45,493 nt of DNA from Didymodactylos carnosus. Taxonomy: Eukaryota; Rotifera; Eurotatoria; Philodinida; Philodinidae. The DNA is taken from positions 1 to 45,493 of the forward strand of contig CAJNOQ010000600.1 of assembly GCA_905250885.1 (NCBI GenBank), given 5' to 3'. A program made the position numbers and the translations under genes. Shown here one piece after another: positions 33,601 to 45,493 of the stretch. A model generated the notes under the pieces. It made no database searches, was not told where the DNA came from, and saw nothing but the letters and a program-made list of their open reading frames with translations. Every line of letters starts with the position of its first letter. Position 1 is the stretch's first letter.

Positions 33601-34856
33601 TGCTGCTTCATCACACAATGGTTCATCTGTCGGCAACTCACCTCGATCAACAACACCTTACTCCCAACTACCACTCGTTCCATCAACGCAGCCATCGTAT
33701 TTCTCGTTCAACATGCCACAACATGCAGCACAACAAGGTCATTGCCAATCAATGCAAGTACGATCTAAATTTGGTTCATTGGGTCCACAAAAAGGTCAAT
33801 TTAATTCACCTCATGGATTCTGTCTGGGCCAAGATGAAGAAATAGTTGTAGCCGACACGAATAATCATCGAATTCAACTATTTAACATACAAGGTGAATA
33901 TAAGACTCAATTTGGAATACCAGGAAGGGAAGAAGGACAATTATGGTATCCACGAAAAGTAGCCTATATTAAACAATCATTAGGTGGAAAATATGTTATT
34001 TGTGATAGAGGAAATGAACGATCTCGAATGCAATTGTTCACACGAAACGGACATTTTATTAAAAAAATCAGTATTCGATACATTGATATTGTGGCTGGTT
34101 TAGCTATCACTCATTATGGTAAGTCGATATTCTTTTTCACTAAATACAGTTATCAATCTATCTCTATTCTAATAAAAACATGTTTTCTTAATTCTATTTA
34201 TTGTGGTACATAAAGTGATTTTACTGTTTAGAAAACAAATTCTTTACGATCTTTTTTGTGTTTTAGGTGATATTGTTGTTTGTGATAGTGTTAGCCCAAC
34301 TGTGTTTACAATTAGTTCTGAAACGGGTGAATTATTAAAATGGTTTGATTGTTCAGATTATATGCGCGAACCATCGGATATAGCAACATATCAACAACAT
34401 TATTTTGTTTGCGATTTTAAAGTAAATTTAGACTATTTCCTTTTTATACTTGAAATTTCTCTCTATTTTGTCTATTCGTTCTTTCAGGGGCATTGTGTTT
34501 GCGTGTTTAATGACAGTGGAAAATTTTTACGACGAATTGGAAATGAAAATATAACAAATTTTCCAAATGGAATTGATATTAGCGATGAAGGTATAGTCTT
34601 TTTTGTTTACTATCTTTAACTAATTAAACTTCTGTCTGTCTTTCGTTCAGGTGATGTTGTTATTGGCGATAGTCATGGTAATCGTTTTCATTTATCAGTT
34701 TATTCATGTGAAGGTGATCTAATTAAAGAATTTGAATGTCCATCACATAAAGTTAGTCGTTGTTGTGGTCTTAAAATAACGTCGCAAGGTTACATTGTTA
34801 CATTGGCAAAAAATAATCATCATTTACTTGTGTTAAACACACTCTATTTAACATAA
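30691..34856 (+). CDS. TRIM-NHL protein (Brat / TRIM2/3/TRIM71 type)
   Basis: Eleven exons: 30691-30909, 31043-31252, 31317-31658, 31745-31887, 32222-32480, 32665-33040, 33366-33479, 33576-34118, 34267-34421, 34488-34590, 34651-34856. All junctions are GT..AG and the phases match, giving about 889 aa. Exon 7 could instead end at 33464, five codons shorter. In order it has a C3HC4 RING (residues about 30-70, CSLC...CLHVYCLQC...CPEC) and B-box 1 (from about 105, CTSC...[16 protein letters not shown]). B-box 2 (about 156-190, CPIH...[10 protein letters not shown]) and a coiled coil (about 200-330) follow, then a Gln/Ser/Thr-rich linker. A C-terminal NHL propeller of six blades starts near residue 620 ([53 protein letters not shown]). 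NHL domains of this family bind mRNA and repress translation, controlling cell fate; the RING suggests ubiquitin ligase activity. Drosophila Brat lacks a RING, so the architecture is closer to TRIM2/3/71 or Mei-P26. Confidence 0.93.
31888..32221 (+). repeat. foldback inside TRIM-NHL intron 4
   Basis: This is the longest of the first five introns. Positions 31989-32020 and 32081-32112 are imperfect inverted repeats (TTTCCATTATGGATCATATT against its complement), so the middle of the intron folds back. It may be a small MITE remnant. No target duplication was found. Confidence 0.5.
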
Positions 34857-36058
34857 CGATTGAAAACAAGATAATCAATCAATATATAATGATTCAATTT
34901 TCCTTTTTTCTTACTTTTTCAAAAGCTATTGCTTTTCTTTTTCTCTTTTGGTTGTGAACGTGAACAGTCTGAATGATACCACATAAATATGCACACACAC
35001 TCTCTCTTTTCTCTCTCTCTCTCTTGGTCTCAACATTTTTTTGCTCTTTACTTTTATTTTTTATTATCAGTTTTTTTTGTTAAATATTTACATCAAAAAC
35101 CTAAGAACAAGCGATGATAATAAACATACTATTTCTATCGACTATCATGTGATATTAGAATTGGGCCTTTTTCTTATTTTAATTTTACTTTCTATCTGTT
35201 TTTGTGTTTGACTAAACGAATGCATGGGATAGTCTATAGATCGTAGACAGTGGACTTAAACTAACGGCGCTATGTAGGAACTTTTTTAACTGCTATCGAT
35301 CGTTGTATCAGTCCAGTCATCTTTTACTGTGATGATATTTTGTCTTTAATTGATGTGCATACAGTATAAGTACATGTACTTCTAATCATCTCATACATTC
35401 GTTTAGCGTTGGTCTTTCGTTTATTTCATTTTTCTCATTATCAGAAGACAAATCATAGTCAAGATTGCTGGCATTTTTTTTTATTATTATTTAGAGAAGA
35501 AATTTTTATTGTTCATGTGACTTTTGCATCTTCTTCTCTACATTTTTTTTTTACACTCAATCATACGTTTGTTTTCTCTTTATAGTTGTTGGTCTTTTGA
35601 CAAGATTAACTTTGTGTGCCTGTATGTGTGTGCGTGGTGTTTTTTTGTTTCGTAAAAAAAAAAGCTCATAAAAAAAAAATTTCAAAAAAAAATTCGATAA
35701 ATTTTTACAAAAAAAAAAAATGAGTAGAGAGACTTATAACAAGTTTTGTGTGGTGTGTGTGATTTTTTTTTTTTCGTTTTCGGTACAGCATTAATACTAC
35801 TTATTGGATATTTTTTATTTTTGTTTTGTTTTCTTTTTGCTTTTATTTTTTGTTTTGGTTTTTCATATATATAGTTCAAACCCGGTTAGAAAAGTGCGTG
35901 TGTGTATGTATTGGTGTGTTTTTGAGTTGCTTTCTTTTTCTACGTTTATTGGTTTAAGTTGTTTATCAATGGTAGCATCTTTTGCCATCCTCTTGTTGCC
36001 ATTTTCTTTTTACGGCTCTAATTAGTTGTTTTTTTTATTCCCACATTTTTGAAATGTA
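34857..36058 (+). other. T-rich 3' flank / probable 3'UTR of the TRIM-NHL gene
   Basis: The region after the stop is strongly T-rich on the coding strand, with repeated TTTTCTTTTT tracts and CT runs. This resembles a long U-rich 3'UTR more than coding DNA. No single polyadenylation site can be chosen. Short ORFs here are low-complexity shadows. Confidence 0.45.
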
Positions 36059-36360
36059 CAGGACTGGGCGAGTCCGATTCTCGACTGGAAAAATTTTCGG
36101 TGAATTCGGACTGAAGATTTTTTCGAAAGATTCGGACTCAAACCTGAGTTTATGTATTTCGTGTCTGATCGATTCAAGTTCTTACAGGAAAATTTTCAGT
36201 TTTTCAATATCAGTATGGGATATACAATAGAAGTTAACTTTTTCTGTTATAATAAGTTTGATGTGTTGTATGGCATAGAAGAAAAGAAACATAAATAACG
36301 ACAGAAAAAAAAAAGTTTTGACAAAAATTACGAAACTCGAAATGGACTCGCCCAATCTTG
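36059..36360. mobile_element. hAT-type MITE with near-perfect TSD
   Basis: The left end CAGGACTGGGCGAGTCC and the right end (inverted) CAAGATTGGGCGAGTCC match at 15 of 17 positions. They are flanked by GAAATGTA (36051-36058) and GAAGTGTA (36361-36368), a 7 of 8 match. CAGG-type ends and an 8-bp duplication fit hAT. The interior repeats GATTCGGACT-type words and has no gene. The length is 302 bp. Confidence 0.8.
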
Positions 36361-36368
36361 GAAGTGTA

Positions 36369-37669
36369 GTCCCTACTTACGGTACGAATTGAAAGAGAGG
36401 ATTTTTTTTTTCTATCTATCAAGGACAAGTGCTTCGAATACTGTTTTAAAACTTTATCACAGATTGTTTTTATTCAGTTCATTCAAAAAATGGGCGATAA
36501 TATTTCGAACAGAATAACAGTATTTTCTGTTCTTGTTTACTTAGAAAGACGTCAGTGCAGTCTTTGTTGTTGTTGACAGACGAGTCAGTGTTCTCCTCTT
36601 TGCTATCATTTATGAACGTGTGAAGTTAGACGTTTTATATTTTTTATTTGACATCATTTTTTTGGTGCTGCTCTTTCCCCCTCTTTGCTGACGTACACAC
36701 ACACATACACACACAGAGAAGCCAATATTTGCTCAAAACAATAACATATATCATTTATTTTTTTTATTATTATTTTTTGTTCATTTTTCTACGCATTTTT
36801 TTTCTGCCAGATAGTAGAGAACATCACTTTCTTCACATATTATGTTTTGACACAATGTTTTTTTTTCTGATTAATAAAAAAACAATTCAAATTTTTTTTT
36901 GTGCGCTTATTGCATCATATTCTTTCTCTATTCTTCCATTGTCGTTTTTTTTCTCTACATGTCTTGATTGTGATAAAAAAACTCTATTCTCTATCTTCTA
37001 TAGAATACAAGCAATCTTTTTTATCCCTGTCTGTTCTGTATATTTGTCTGTATTACTATAATAATGTTACTGTTGTTTGTTGCTATGGTTGTGCTCGTTT
37101 GTGCTCGTTTTTCCTCTCTTTATATATTGTTGGTCGTTCATTTTTTTGAAAAAATTCTATACTCATTGTTGTTTGGCTTTTTAGTGCTGTTTCATGTCGT
37201 TTGTGCTAAAATAAATAAACTTAAGAAAAAAAGGGACATGATCGGTTTCTTATCACTTATAAAACGTTTAAAAAATATTTTTATGTACTTCTTAACAATT
37301 TATTGCTGACAGAATAATAACAGGTTCAGCGATACCGGCTGTGCCCATTCTTGCAACAACCGAACAAACATCCGATAAACTATTTATACAAATTAGCGTT
37401 CATCGGTGTATTTTCACTTTTCTACTATCCTCTCAACTAGTGGCAATAGATTGGTGTACTAATGTACTGTATTGAAGATAAATAACAACATCATTCACAT
37501 AAAATAGAGAAGTAATCATTTTTTTCCGGTTTTTCAGAGAGTTATCGATATATCTCATGTATGTGTCAACATTACGGGCATTTTAAGTATAATTCTAGCA
37601 AAGCTCACTTTACTCGATTGATCGTTGGTACATTTGGAATTGGGTTTGGTGTTAGGTATTTTCATTCTT
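36369..37669. other. T-rich gene-free stretch
   Basis: It continues the pyrimidine-rich composition of the preceding flank. ORFs at 36648-37309 are overlapping, phenylalanine-rich frames forced by T tracts. An AATAAATAAA at about 37211 could serve as a poly(A) signal if the TRIM-NHL transcript extends this far; that is speculative. Confidence 0.4.
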
Positions 37670-38685
37670 ATTATGGAGATGAAAATGAAGCTGAAGAGGT
37701 GTCTAATTTAATGGAAAAAGAATTAACTCAATACCCATCTTCCTCTTTAAAGACCCTTATTTTGAAAATAGCCAACTTTCAGTCCTGCTAGCTCAAAAAT
37801 TCTTTAGTCGAATTTTTTCATTTTAGTCTCATTTGTGATACTCATTGACAGGCTCGTAGTCAGGATTTTTGCGAAGGAAGGATCGATTCTTTTGCCTTCA
37901 GAGATAGTGTGAAGTCTTATCAACTAGAAACTTTTTCTGACGGGATTTAGTCGGAAAAAATCATTTTTTCAAAAAGTCCAAGGGGAAATTGATCCCCCAA
38001 TCCTCTCCTGGCTACGGCCCTGTTTATCGAAACATAAATTACTGTTTTCATGTTTTCGCGTGCTTTCACTTTGTTCTTAAATTTCAGTCGAGGCGAAATA
38101 GTTTTTAATTCGCAATCCATCTTATTTTCAACTAAACTGAAAAAAAATTGCTTAAAAATAGTTGTAGATAAAAAAACTGTGTATGGAAAGCTATTTTCTC
38201 AAAATTTTATTGATCTACCAATGAGAATCTGTATATTCGATGCGAGAATAGTATCGGTGACGATAATTTAGCGAGAAATTTATAGCCGCATTCATCGAAC
38301 ATAACCAATTTTGTATTCATTTAGTTGAAAATAAGGTGGACTGCGTATTAACAACTATTTCGCCTCGACTGAAATTTAAGAACAGAATGAAAAACACGCG
38401 AAAACATGAAAACCGTAATCTCTATATTTTTGACTTTTGTGATAGGTAAACGGGGATGAAAAAGGCAACGGGCTAAACAAGTGTTTGCCGCCATTTTATA
38501 GGGCTCCATGAGTACCACAAATGAGAGTAAAATAAAAAAATTCGACTGATGACTTTTTGAGCTAGAATGATCGAAAGTTGGCTATTTCCAAAATGGGGTC
38601 CTCAAAGATAAAGATGGGTATTGAGTTAACTCTTTTTTCATTAGATTAGACAGCTCTTCAGCTTCATTTTCACTTATAATAAAAG
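37670..38685. repeat. composite ~1-kb foldback element
   Basis: The outer arms (37670-37848 and 38507-38685) and inner arms (38048-38151 and 38306-38411) are inverted repeats of roughly 85-90% identity by eye. The inner arms share TTAAATTTCAGTCGAGGCGA and its complement. About 200 bp on the left and 95 bp on the right separate the outer and inner arms; the left spacer (with CTGGCTACGGCCCTG) looks like inserted foreign sequence. The loop is about 150 bp. There is no ORF with a domain, although a 76-codon frame (37561-37791) overlaps the left arm. It is probably an old non-autonomous foldback transposon. Confidence 0.8.
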
Positions 38686-38695
38686 AGCTTTTCGT

Positions 38696-40416
38696 TTTGC
38701 CTTTCATTCAGAAGAGGTAAAATACTGAATGCCGTTTTCTTATCGTTAGCCATTTTGTGACAGCTGTCGTACCCCTACTTATACTACTCGAGCAGTTCTT
38801 TCGTATAGTATGTAAACGATGATGTAAACCCTGTAGATGCAGAGAAAACCAAGTTCAAAGTTGTTTTATTAGAGGGAAGATCGAAACTTGAGACCCTTAA
38901 AATGGCACGTAGAATATGACTTTTGCACAAGAGAGTTAGGGACGTCTATGTAATTTTCTGTGTCCTACACGAAAAGAGTATCGACATTGCGGCTTTTATT
39001 TCTGTATAAATTGGCGAACCTGAATGAAAATATTCTGTTTATTTCATATTTGCATTTGTGAAACTCGTAATTTTACTTGTGTTGATTCTTACAGTAAACT
39101 TTTAACTGTGCTGTATCCAAACTTCGAAATAAACTTAATTTACTGATCAATATATGCAAATAGAATTGATACAAAAGGGAGAAAGGAAAGTTTTCTTTTT
39201 CTCTTCTCTATATCCTCGCATTAAACAATATATTCTAGAATAAAATCGTTCGTTATATTTGTCTGTCACTTACAACAAGAAGCCGATTTTATTTTCTTGT
39301 CTAACTCTTGATAAAATCTCGCTGATTGCATCCTACTTCTACTAAAGCAAAAACAACAGTTAGCTGATTAACCACAAAAAAACATGCCAATGCAACTTAG
39401 AATGATACTACTGCTATTCATTCTCGTGATAGCTTAACTCCAAAGAATGATAAGTGTGTTTCTACACAAAAATTAATTGCAAGAAAATGGTATATGATTA
39501 TTTTTAGTTGGGACTCTCAGATGGATGACAATTACAAAATTTGGCTCTAATAGATTCGATTCGATGAGAAGTTAGAAAATTGTCTGCTCTATCAATCAAT
39601 GTTATTTTAATTTTCTTCAGACGTTTAATGCCACTTTACAAAAAATATGACAATGTTTTTTTGGGTTGACACGAGAAAGTTTGAAGATCCAAAAGTCAAA
39701 CTCTATTGAACATTTCTATTCTTCTCATACAGAAAACTGCAGAAATTAATTCTCATCAAAAATGCATTCATTTTATTAGGAAATAATTTTGATTTCACGA
39801 TAAGAAAGGCAGACAATCATCAAAGACAGATTCAAAATTTCTGATATCCATCTATTTGAAACTGATCACTTCCACACAAAACTTAACCTAAAATTTTAAA
39901 GTATTATCAAAAGATACGAAATTTTTTTTACCGTTGACGATCACCCATTGAAGAAAGAAACAGAATGGTATAAGAACCTTTATAGTCTCAGTTAAACACT
40001 GTCTTAAAAGTGATTTTTGTGATTAATCAGATGGGGTATAAACTTATTAGAAAAGTTTTGTTAAAGAAAGCGTAGAATATTGTTTTTGAACTAATTATTT
40101 TCTATGTAGATGTCGGATGAACTGATGTTCATTCTATTAGTTGATCGTACTTTTCTATCTCTCGAATTTACTAATCATAATTATTATTTAATGGTATGAC
40201 TATCACGTAAATGTTAGTAATAATGATCATTCAATCAAAATTTTTCATAATTTTATACAATTACTTTTTAAACTTGCTCATTTATTATTGTTACTCAAGT
40301 TATTAGTGTTCGTACGATCATTTTTTCTCGTTTATTTTGACATTTCTCATTTAAATCACCATGGATCTCTTACATCATTTGAGAAAACAAATTTTTGCCT
40401 TCAAAGAGACACGATT
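38696..40416. other. long gene-free stretch
   Basis: AT-rich DNA with no ORF above about 60 codons and no recognised repeat ends. Nothing can be assigned. Confidence 0.5.
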
Positions 40417-40420
40417 TTAA

Positions 40421-41084
40421 CCCTTTAAGTCTCCAAGGCTTTAATACTTGGTTTTGAGTCTATCACTTATAAAAATGGAACATATGAGACCTCAATATGA
40501 CTTTCTCACGCTCGAAAAAAACTCTTTTTTATTTTTAAAAAAGTTATGTTTTCATAATTTTAATTTAAAATCAAAGTTTGAAAAAAATAATTTTTTCCAA
40601 ACTTCTCGTTAGAAACCAAAGATCAGACATATCTAAGTTTAGACCATTAAGTTTGAGAAAGTTGAGATAGAAAATAAGCTCAGATGGTGAAGAAAATCAA
40701 GAATGACCAAGTCCAAAATTCCAGTAAAATAAGATCTTTCGTTTTGTACCATCAGTAGTCTACAGTTTAAACAATAATTTCGTCAGCTGACATAATTTGA
40801 AAGAGCACGTCTCCCTACATATTTCTGAAAAGTTGTTGGATAAAAAGCTTTTTCTAAAGTGTTTAAAAAAATTAAATTAAAAAGTTAAATTTTTTTGAAA
40901 ATATTCTTCATTTTAAAGTTGAAATATCTCGACTAGCATAAAACTTAAACAAAAGTTCTATTATTCGATAGCCAATTTAATTCCTTATAACCGATATAAG
41001 ATTAATTTTTTCAAATATTGCTTCCTCAGTATGTTTTAATGATGATGGCAATATCCATTCAAACGGACGTTGGACTTAAAAGGG
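40421..41084. mobile_element. piggyBac-type non-autonomous element with TTAA TSDs
   Basis: The left end CCCTTTAAGTCTCCAA and the right end (inverted) CCCTTTTAAGTCCAA are flanked exactly by TTAA (40417-40420 and 41085-41088), the hallmark target site of piggyBac. It is 664 bp long and has no transposase ORF. Confidence 0.85.
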
Positions 41085-43998
41085 TTAAGGATCTACTCTC
41101 CTCTTTTATGAAAACTTTCAAGGACATGTCCGTTTCCCGCAGGATATGGAAGTTTGACGTATAACGTTTAGGTACGAGTTGAGACAGTTAAAATCCCATT
41201 TTGTTTACATCTTAATTAGAGGTTTACATCATCCTAAACATGGATTTACAATATCTTATATTAGTCTTACAGGATTTACAATATCTTAAAGTTTAATGAA
41301 TGATAGACAAAATACTACCGCATATTGAAAGTACAACAGTGCTCTAGAAAATGCGTCCTATAGGATCATAATCTAAATAGTTAACTATTATAATAATCCG
41401 ACTGACACCAAATTTATATCAGGCATAGAACATCGAAAAAGAAAATTGATAGAATTTTGTCCAGAATTTTCTGACATGTTCTCGTGTGGATTTTCTGGAA
41501 AATGTAGGTTTTCATTAGAGTAAATTATGGCTAACGAAAACGTTCATCCGGTTTCAAATTCAAAAATTTATCACAAATACCTGAGACGATATCTCAGAGC
41601 GCTAATTTTGTTTGTGGAGATATAAAAAGAAATGATAAAAACTCTAGGTAAAGTGTGGGATTTCTTTTTTGAAAAACTCTATAATTCGCAAAAGAAAGAT
41701 CAAAAGCGAAAAAACAAAATTAGCGCTTTGAGATATTGTCTCGAAGTATCTGTGATAAAATTTTAAGGATGAAGTTGCGATAGAGTCCTAATGTGCACAG
41801 AGTGGAACTAGCAAAGTTTTGAGCATGGCCAATAATATTCGACAGATCACTTTTTTTAAGGCATTTTCGCTCATGCTTATTATTCCGCGAAAAATTGAGA
41901 TTTTTCTCAGTCTCTTAAACAAAAACTCACCTCAGCTAACTTTATTTAAACGGTCATTTAAAAAGATTCAGAAAGGCTGGGTAATGATCTTCGAAGCCTA
42001 TGACATAAATTATACTGAATTTTATTGCCATTTAACTTTTCTATAATTATTTTCTCAATATGATAATATTAAAGAGCATGAGAAAACAAAATTTTACAAC
42101 TGTGTAGAACTAAACTTCAGTTGAGTTAGCCATCAGTCTTTTTTGAATAGCGATTATCAGTGTGAAGAACAATCGGAAAAGCTAAAATAATATCATTTGA
42201 TTAAACCATTAAACCAACATCAAATGATGTTAGAGATTCATGTTTATATAAATGAAAAATTAACTGATGATATAATCACAAAGTTTAAGATCTCTTTTGT
42301 TTAATTTATAAACCAAGAAAGAAAATTTATTATCATTCCATAAACGATTTTCTGTACATAAAAAACAAATTGAAATTCTTTCTAAACAAGAGATTTATGT
42401 GTTGAGTTAACATTAAACCACTATTGTACATTTAATGTTCGTCATCTCTCGTTTAAGAACAGTTTCCAACTTGTGCACAAGAGATCGTATATAGAAAGTT
42501 TTAGAGTCATCGAAATTATCCAAGTATGAGTCATTTTTTTTATTATTAGTTCTGGAGAACAAGATGATTGTTTGTCTTTTTTGCATTTATGATATTAAAA
42601 TTTTTTTTTCGTTTTTATTCTATGAATGATAGTAATAATCGGTATTTTTTTATTATATTTTGTATTATTGATGAATGTTCAATTTTTCCTTTACAAATGG
42701 TTGATATTTTCATTGTTTAAGTTATTTCAGGCATGTTATTCAGTACATTGAACAATTGGTTTTTGACAGATATAAGTTATTTCTCTCGTTCAGTTTCAGT
42801 GAAAATTTCCAGTTTAAAGCAGATTTATTGTGCTAGGAAATAATCAAAATTTATTGTCAACATTATCAACTGTTGAAAATCGAAATAAAATGACACGGTA
42901 CGTATAATCTGTTTTGAACGTGGTTAAACATGCAACACTTTTGACCCGTTTTCTACATATATTAGGAATATGGAAATGTTTGATCAAATTCTACATTTAG
43001 ATAAACAATTTAATTTTCTAGACAAATTATATATCAAATTTAAACAGAAAAAATTATCAAATAATATATAATATTCATCATTTTTTGTTCCAGTTATATT
43101 CAACTATTAATGCGAATAATTTTCGATTTTATTTTTGTTTGTAACTTACACCATTATTTTTATATTTCTAGCCATTCTTATCTCAAAATTATTTCAGAAA
43201 CAAATAAACAAAAAAAAAGGGGACGATTATGTAGATCTACGCTTGTCATGCAATTTCCAACAATTGGGTTTTTGAGAAGGCAATTGAGTCTATTTCTTTT
43301 GAAATCTAAATTAAGTTTAAAAGCTAAAATACGTTCTAAGTAGTATTTGAATGACATATGTCAACCCCTAAACTAAAATTAAACAATCGTACTATTTTTG
43401 ATCTTATCAATGTTTAATTAGTTAAATTCGATTGTCATATATATATATATTTTATTTTATTTTTTTTTGTTGTTGATATATCACAGACATCTAAACACTA
43501 ACAAGCAGGTAGATTCTTTGATGTTTTCATCGTTGTTAAACTACCGGAACGATGATTAGTTCACAAACCCCTACACCCTATATAGCACACATACAGTCTG
43601 CATGCAAGAAAGACTAGTGATAATAAATAATTCATGTTCATCTAACAAATAATACAAAGAAAAGAAAAGAAAAGAAAGAGAGAATGACAGAAGGATTAGT
43701 TAATATCGTGTATTCAACCGATTAACATTCTTTAACATGAAAAAATAAAAAATTGATTGCTGCTAATGTTTTGGTAAGAACGAGACGCTCATTTTTGTTT
43801 TTTTTTCTCTTTTTTTATCTATTACACACAATCGTTATTTTTAAATAAAATAATAATTTGACTAATTAAGCGCTTTTTCTATTATACGTCATAAAATTAC
43901 GTTATCACAAAATGCTTGCTTATCTTAAAAAGAATATAAAAAAAAGGAGAAATTAATTGTTTGAATTGTATACATACAATCTTAGCTATAACATCATA

Positions 43999-44033
43999 TC
44001 AATTAAAAAAATTTGGATAAGTCTATAATTTCT
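43999..44033. repeat. 35-bp direct repeat, copy 1
   Basis: Identical to 45459-45493, 1460 bp downstream, and containing AAAAAAATTTGGATAAGTCT. The left flanks diverge immediately. The right flank of copy 2 is outside the window. Confidence 0.9.
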
Positions 44034-45458
44034 CAAAACTGAAAAAGTATCGGTACCGTAAAAAGAATTTGAATGACTCGAAATTGACCGTGAACTACGT
44101 ACGCTTTTTATTATCTCTCTCTTTCTCTCTCTATCTCTTCGAATAATTACACGTTCAATGTTCGTATAGTTGTTAGTGTGTGTGTGCATCCAGTTATAAA
44201 TACGCCTAATAAATCATTCTACGCATTTTGAACTTAACGCTCTAATCACTCTCAATAATAAACAAGTATAGACACAATGATTGTTCATCTCTCAATCAAC
44301 ACGACTATATTTGTTTTATCTTACAGAACGAGACTCAATGTATTATTTAATCGATTAAATGAATTTTACGGTAAAAAAATTAAGTATGAATTTTTCTTAA
44401 ACTACAGTATCCATTATCAATGTCCAACTAGATTTAATCGTTGGACAATCTTGTTGAATTTTTGTTTACTTGGCTATGATAGAGAGATTTCAATATATAC
44501 TGTGTAGTGTGTAAATTATAATTTATTGAGATAAAAGTCAGTGAATGTTTGTATAAATACTTAAAAAGATAGATTATTTTATGTGTTAAACAAGTCTGTT
44601 TGTAATGTAGAGTGTTACATCCTAGAAGTAGTGATGATCTTGAAATCGGACGAATGAATTCTTCAGACATTTTCAGTTCATCAATATAAAAGGTTGATTT
44701 ATTGTTTAATAATATCTATACACATATCATATGTGAATAAATGATAGAATATCAGAATAAAAGGCAAGATCTATTTTTTAGAAATTAAAATTTCATCTGA
44801 TAACTATAAAATATTTAACTAAACTTTAAACTAAAAATTGGAGAATACATGATAAATTAATCATCTAAATATTGTTACCCATTTTCTCATTGTAAAGTGT
44901 ATGAATAAATTTCTTCTCTTCAGATAAATATATTGATCAATTTTATTTTTGTTTGCAAAATGAGTGAAAGACAGCTGTAACAGATAGATACAAATGTCCG
45001 TATTTTTGTGATTGTTCAATATAGATTAAAAAATGATGGATATAAAGGAAGACGGAAGAATATCGTATCTGTTTGTCATAAATCACTTTTACGAAGAGAT
45101 GGAGAATAGTCCCTGTATAGTTGTTACATATTGATATATATATGTATATAATAATTGCTTAAAGAAAACTAGATTGTAACAAGAAGGCGAAGAGGAAAAA
45201 AACAACAACAGTAGAGATACCAGCTGAACAAATTAACACATAGCTTTCGGGTGCTTTCGTTCATTTTATTGTATAGATTAAGCACTTGATCAGAAGAACA
45301 AGAAGAGAAGAAGAAAAAAAAATGAATTGATTACATAAAAAGAAAAAAGGTAAAAAGATCAATTACACCATGACTTATTTTTCATAAAATTATCATAGAA
45401 TAAAAAGGAGGTCATCGTCACTGTTATGTATAGAACAACTTTCTTCCCATTTTTGTCG

Positions 45459-45493
45459 TCAATTAAAAAAATTTGGATAAGTCTATAATTTCT
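45459..45493. repeat. 35-bp direct repeat, copy 2 (cut by window end)
   Basis: Exact copy of 43999-44033. The match continues to the last base, so the true repeat may be longer. Confidence 0.9.

Larger units (their letters stand above)
41089..45493. other. 4.4-kb gene-free end of the window
   Basis: I see no coding gene. ORFs at 41819-42046, 43110-43343, 43986-44189, 44277-44507 and 44434-44670 have no domains. Simple-sequence tracts include (AT)n near 43438, TCTC runs near 44115 and GTGTGT near 44175. A short inverted pair AGCGCTAATTTTGTTT / AAACAAAATTAGCGCT at about 41599-41614 and 41713-41728, extended by related sequence to about 41570 and 41760, marks a small foldback. Confidence 0.5.

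Noticed and set aside
36648..37309. Overlapping plus-strand ORFs of 80-137 codons
   Set aside because: They are phenylalanine/serine-rich products of T-rich DNA, mutually overlapping, with no domain or splice partner.

Overview
This is an AT-rich animal (metazoan) window with short GT..AG introns, single-copy host genes and many transposon remains. Gene content suggests a rotifer, most likely a bdelloid of a TE-rich genus such as Rotaria. The pointers are a minus-strand F-box/leucine-rich protein of a type I associate with bdelloids, a Penelope-like RT relic, acceptor-like AGs just upstream of start codons (spliced-leader trans-splicing is known in rotifers), and many non-autonomous DNA transposons. 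The taxon is inferred from family recall; no search was run.

Five host genes can be supported. They are an F-box protein (415-1404, -), an RCC1-like beta-propeller protein (4937-6019, +), a three-exon CREB/ATF-type bZIP factor (11976-14640, -), a two-exon dienelactone hydrolase (22441-23280, -) and an eleven-exon TRIM-NHL protein of the Brat/TRIM2/3/TRIM71 type (30691-34856, +). I reconstructed the exons of the three spliced genes by hand; every junction keeps the frame and the total lengths are multiples of three. These genes do not form an operon or pathway. The bZIP factor and the TRIM-NHL protein are regulators, the F-box and RCC1-like proteins are probably ubiquitin or adaptor components, and the hydrolase is metabolic.

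Most of the rest is mobile DNA. Three hAT-type non-autonomous elements have perfect 8-bp target duplications (3648-4473, 16516-16608, 26465-26716). Two more have slightly decayed duplications (7539-7888, 36059-36360) and one is doubtful (24022-24178). A piggyBac-type element with TTAA duplications lies at 40421-41084. Two copies of a GATC-rich element built from AAGATCTT-like units lie at 17285-18187 and 20132-20920; the first splits a decayed LINE (16336 to about 19640). Two direct copies of a CACTG-ended element flank the hydrolase gene. A Penelope-like RT relic lies at 6650-7405, and a 618-bp element with 135-bp terminal inverted repeats at 1548-2165. Two large foldbacks are notable: a 281-bp-arm palindrome at 28486-29073 whose arms differ only by transitions, and a roughly 1-kb composite foldback at 37670-38685.

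From about 41 kb to the end I see no gene. A 35-bp direct repeat (43999-44033 and 45459-45493) runs into the window edge.
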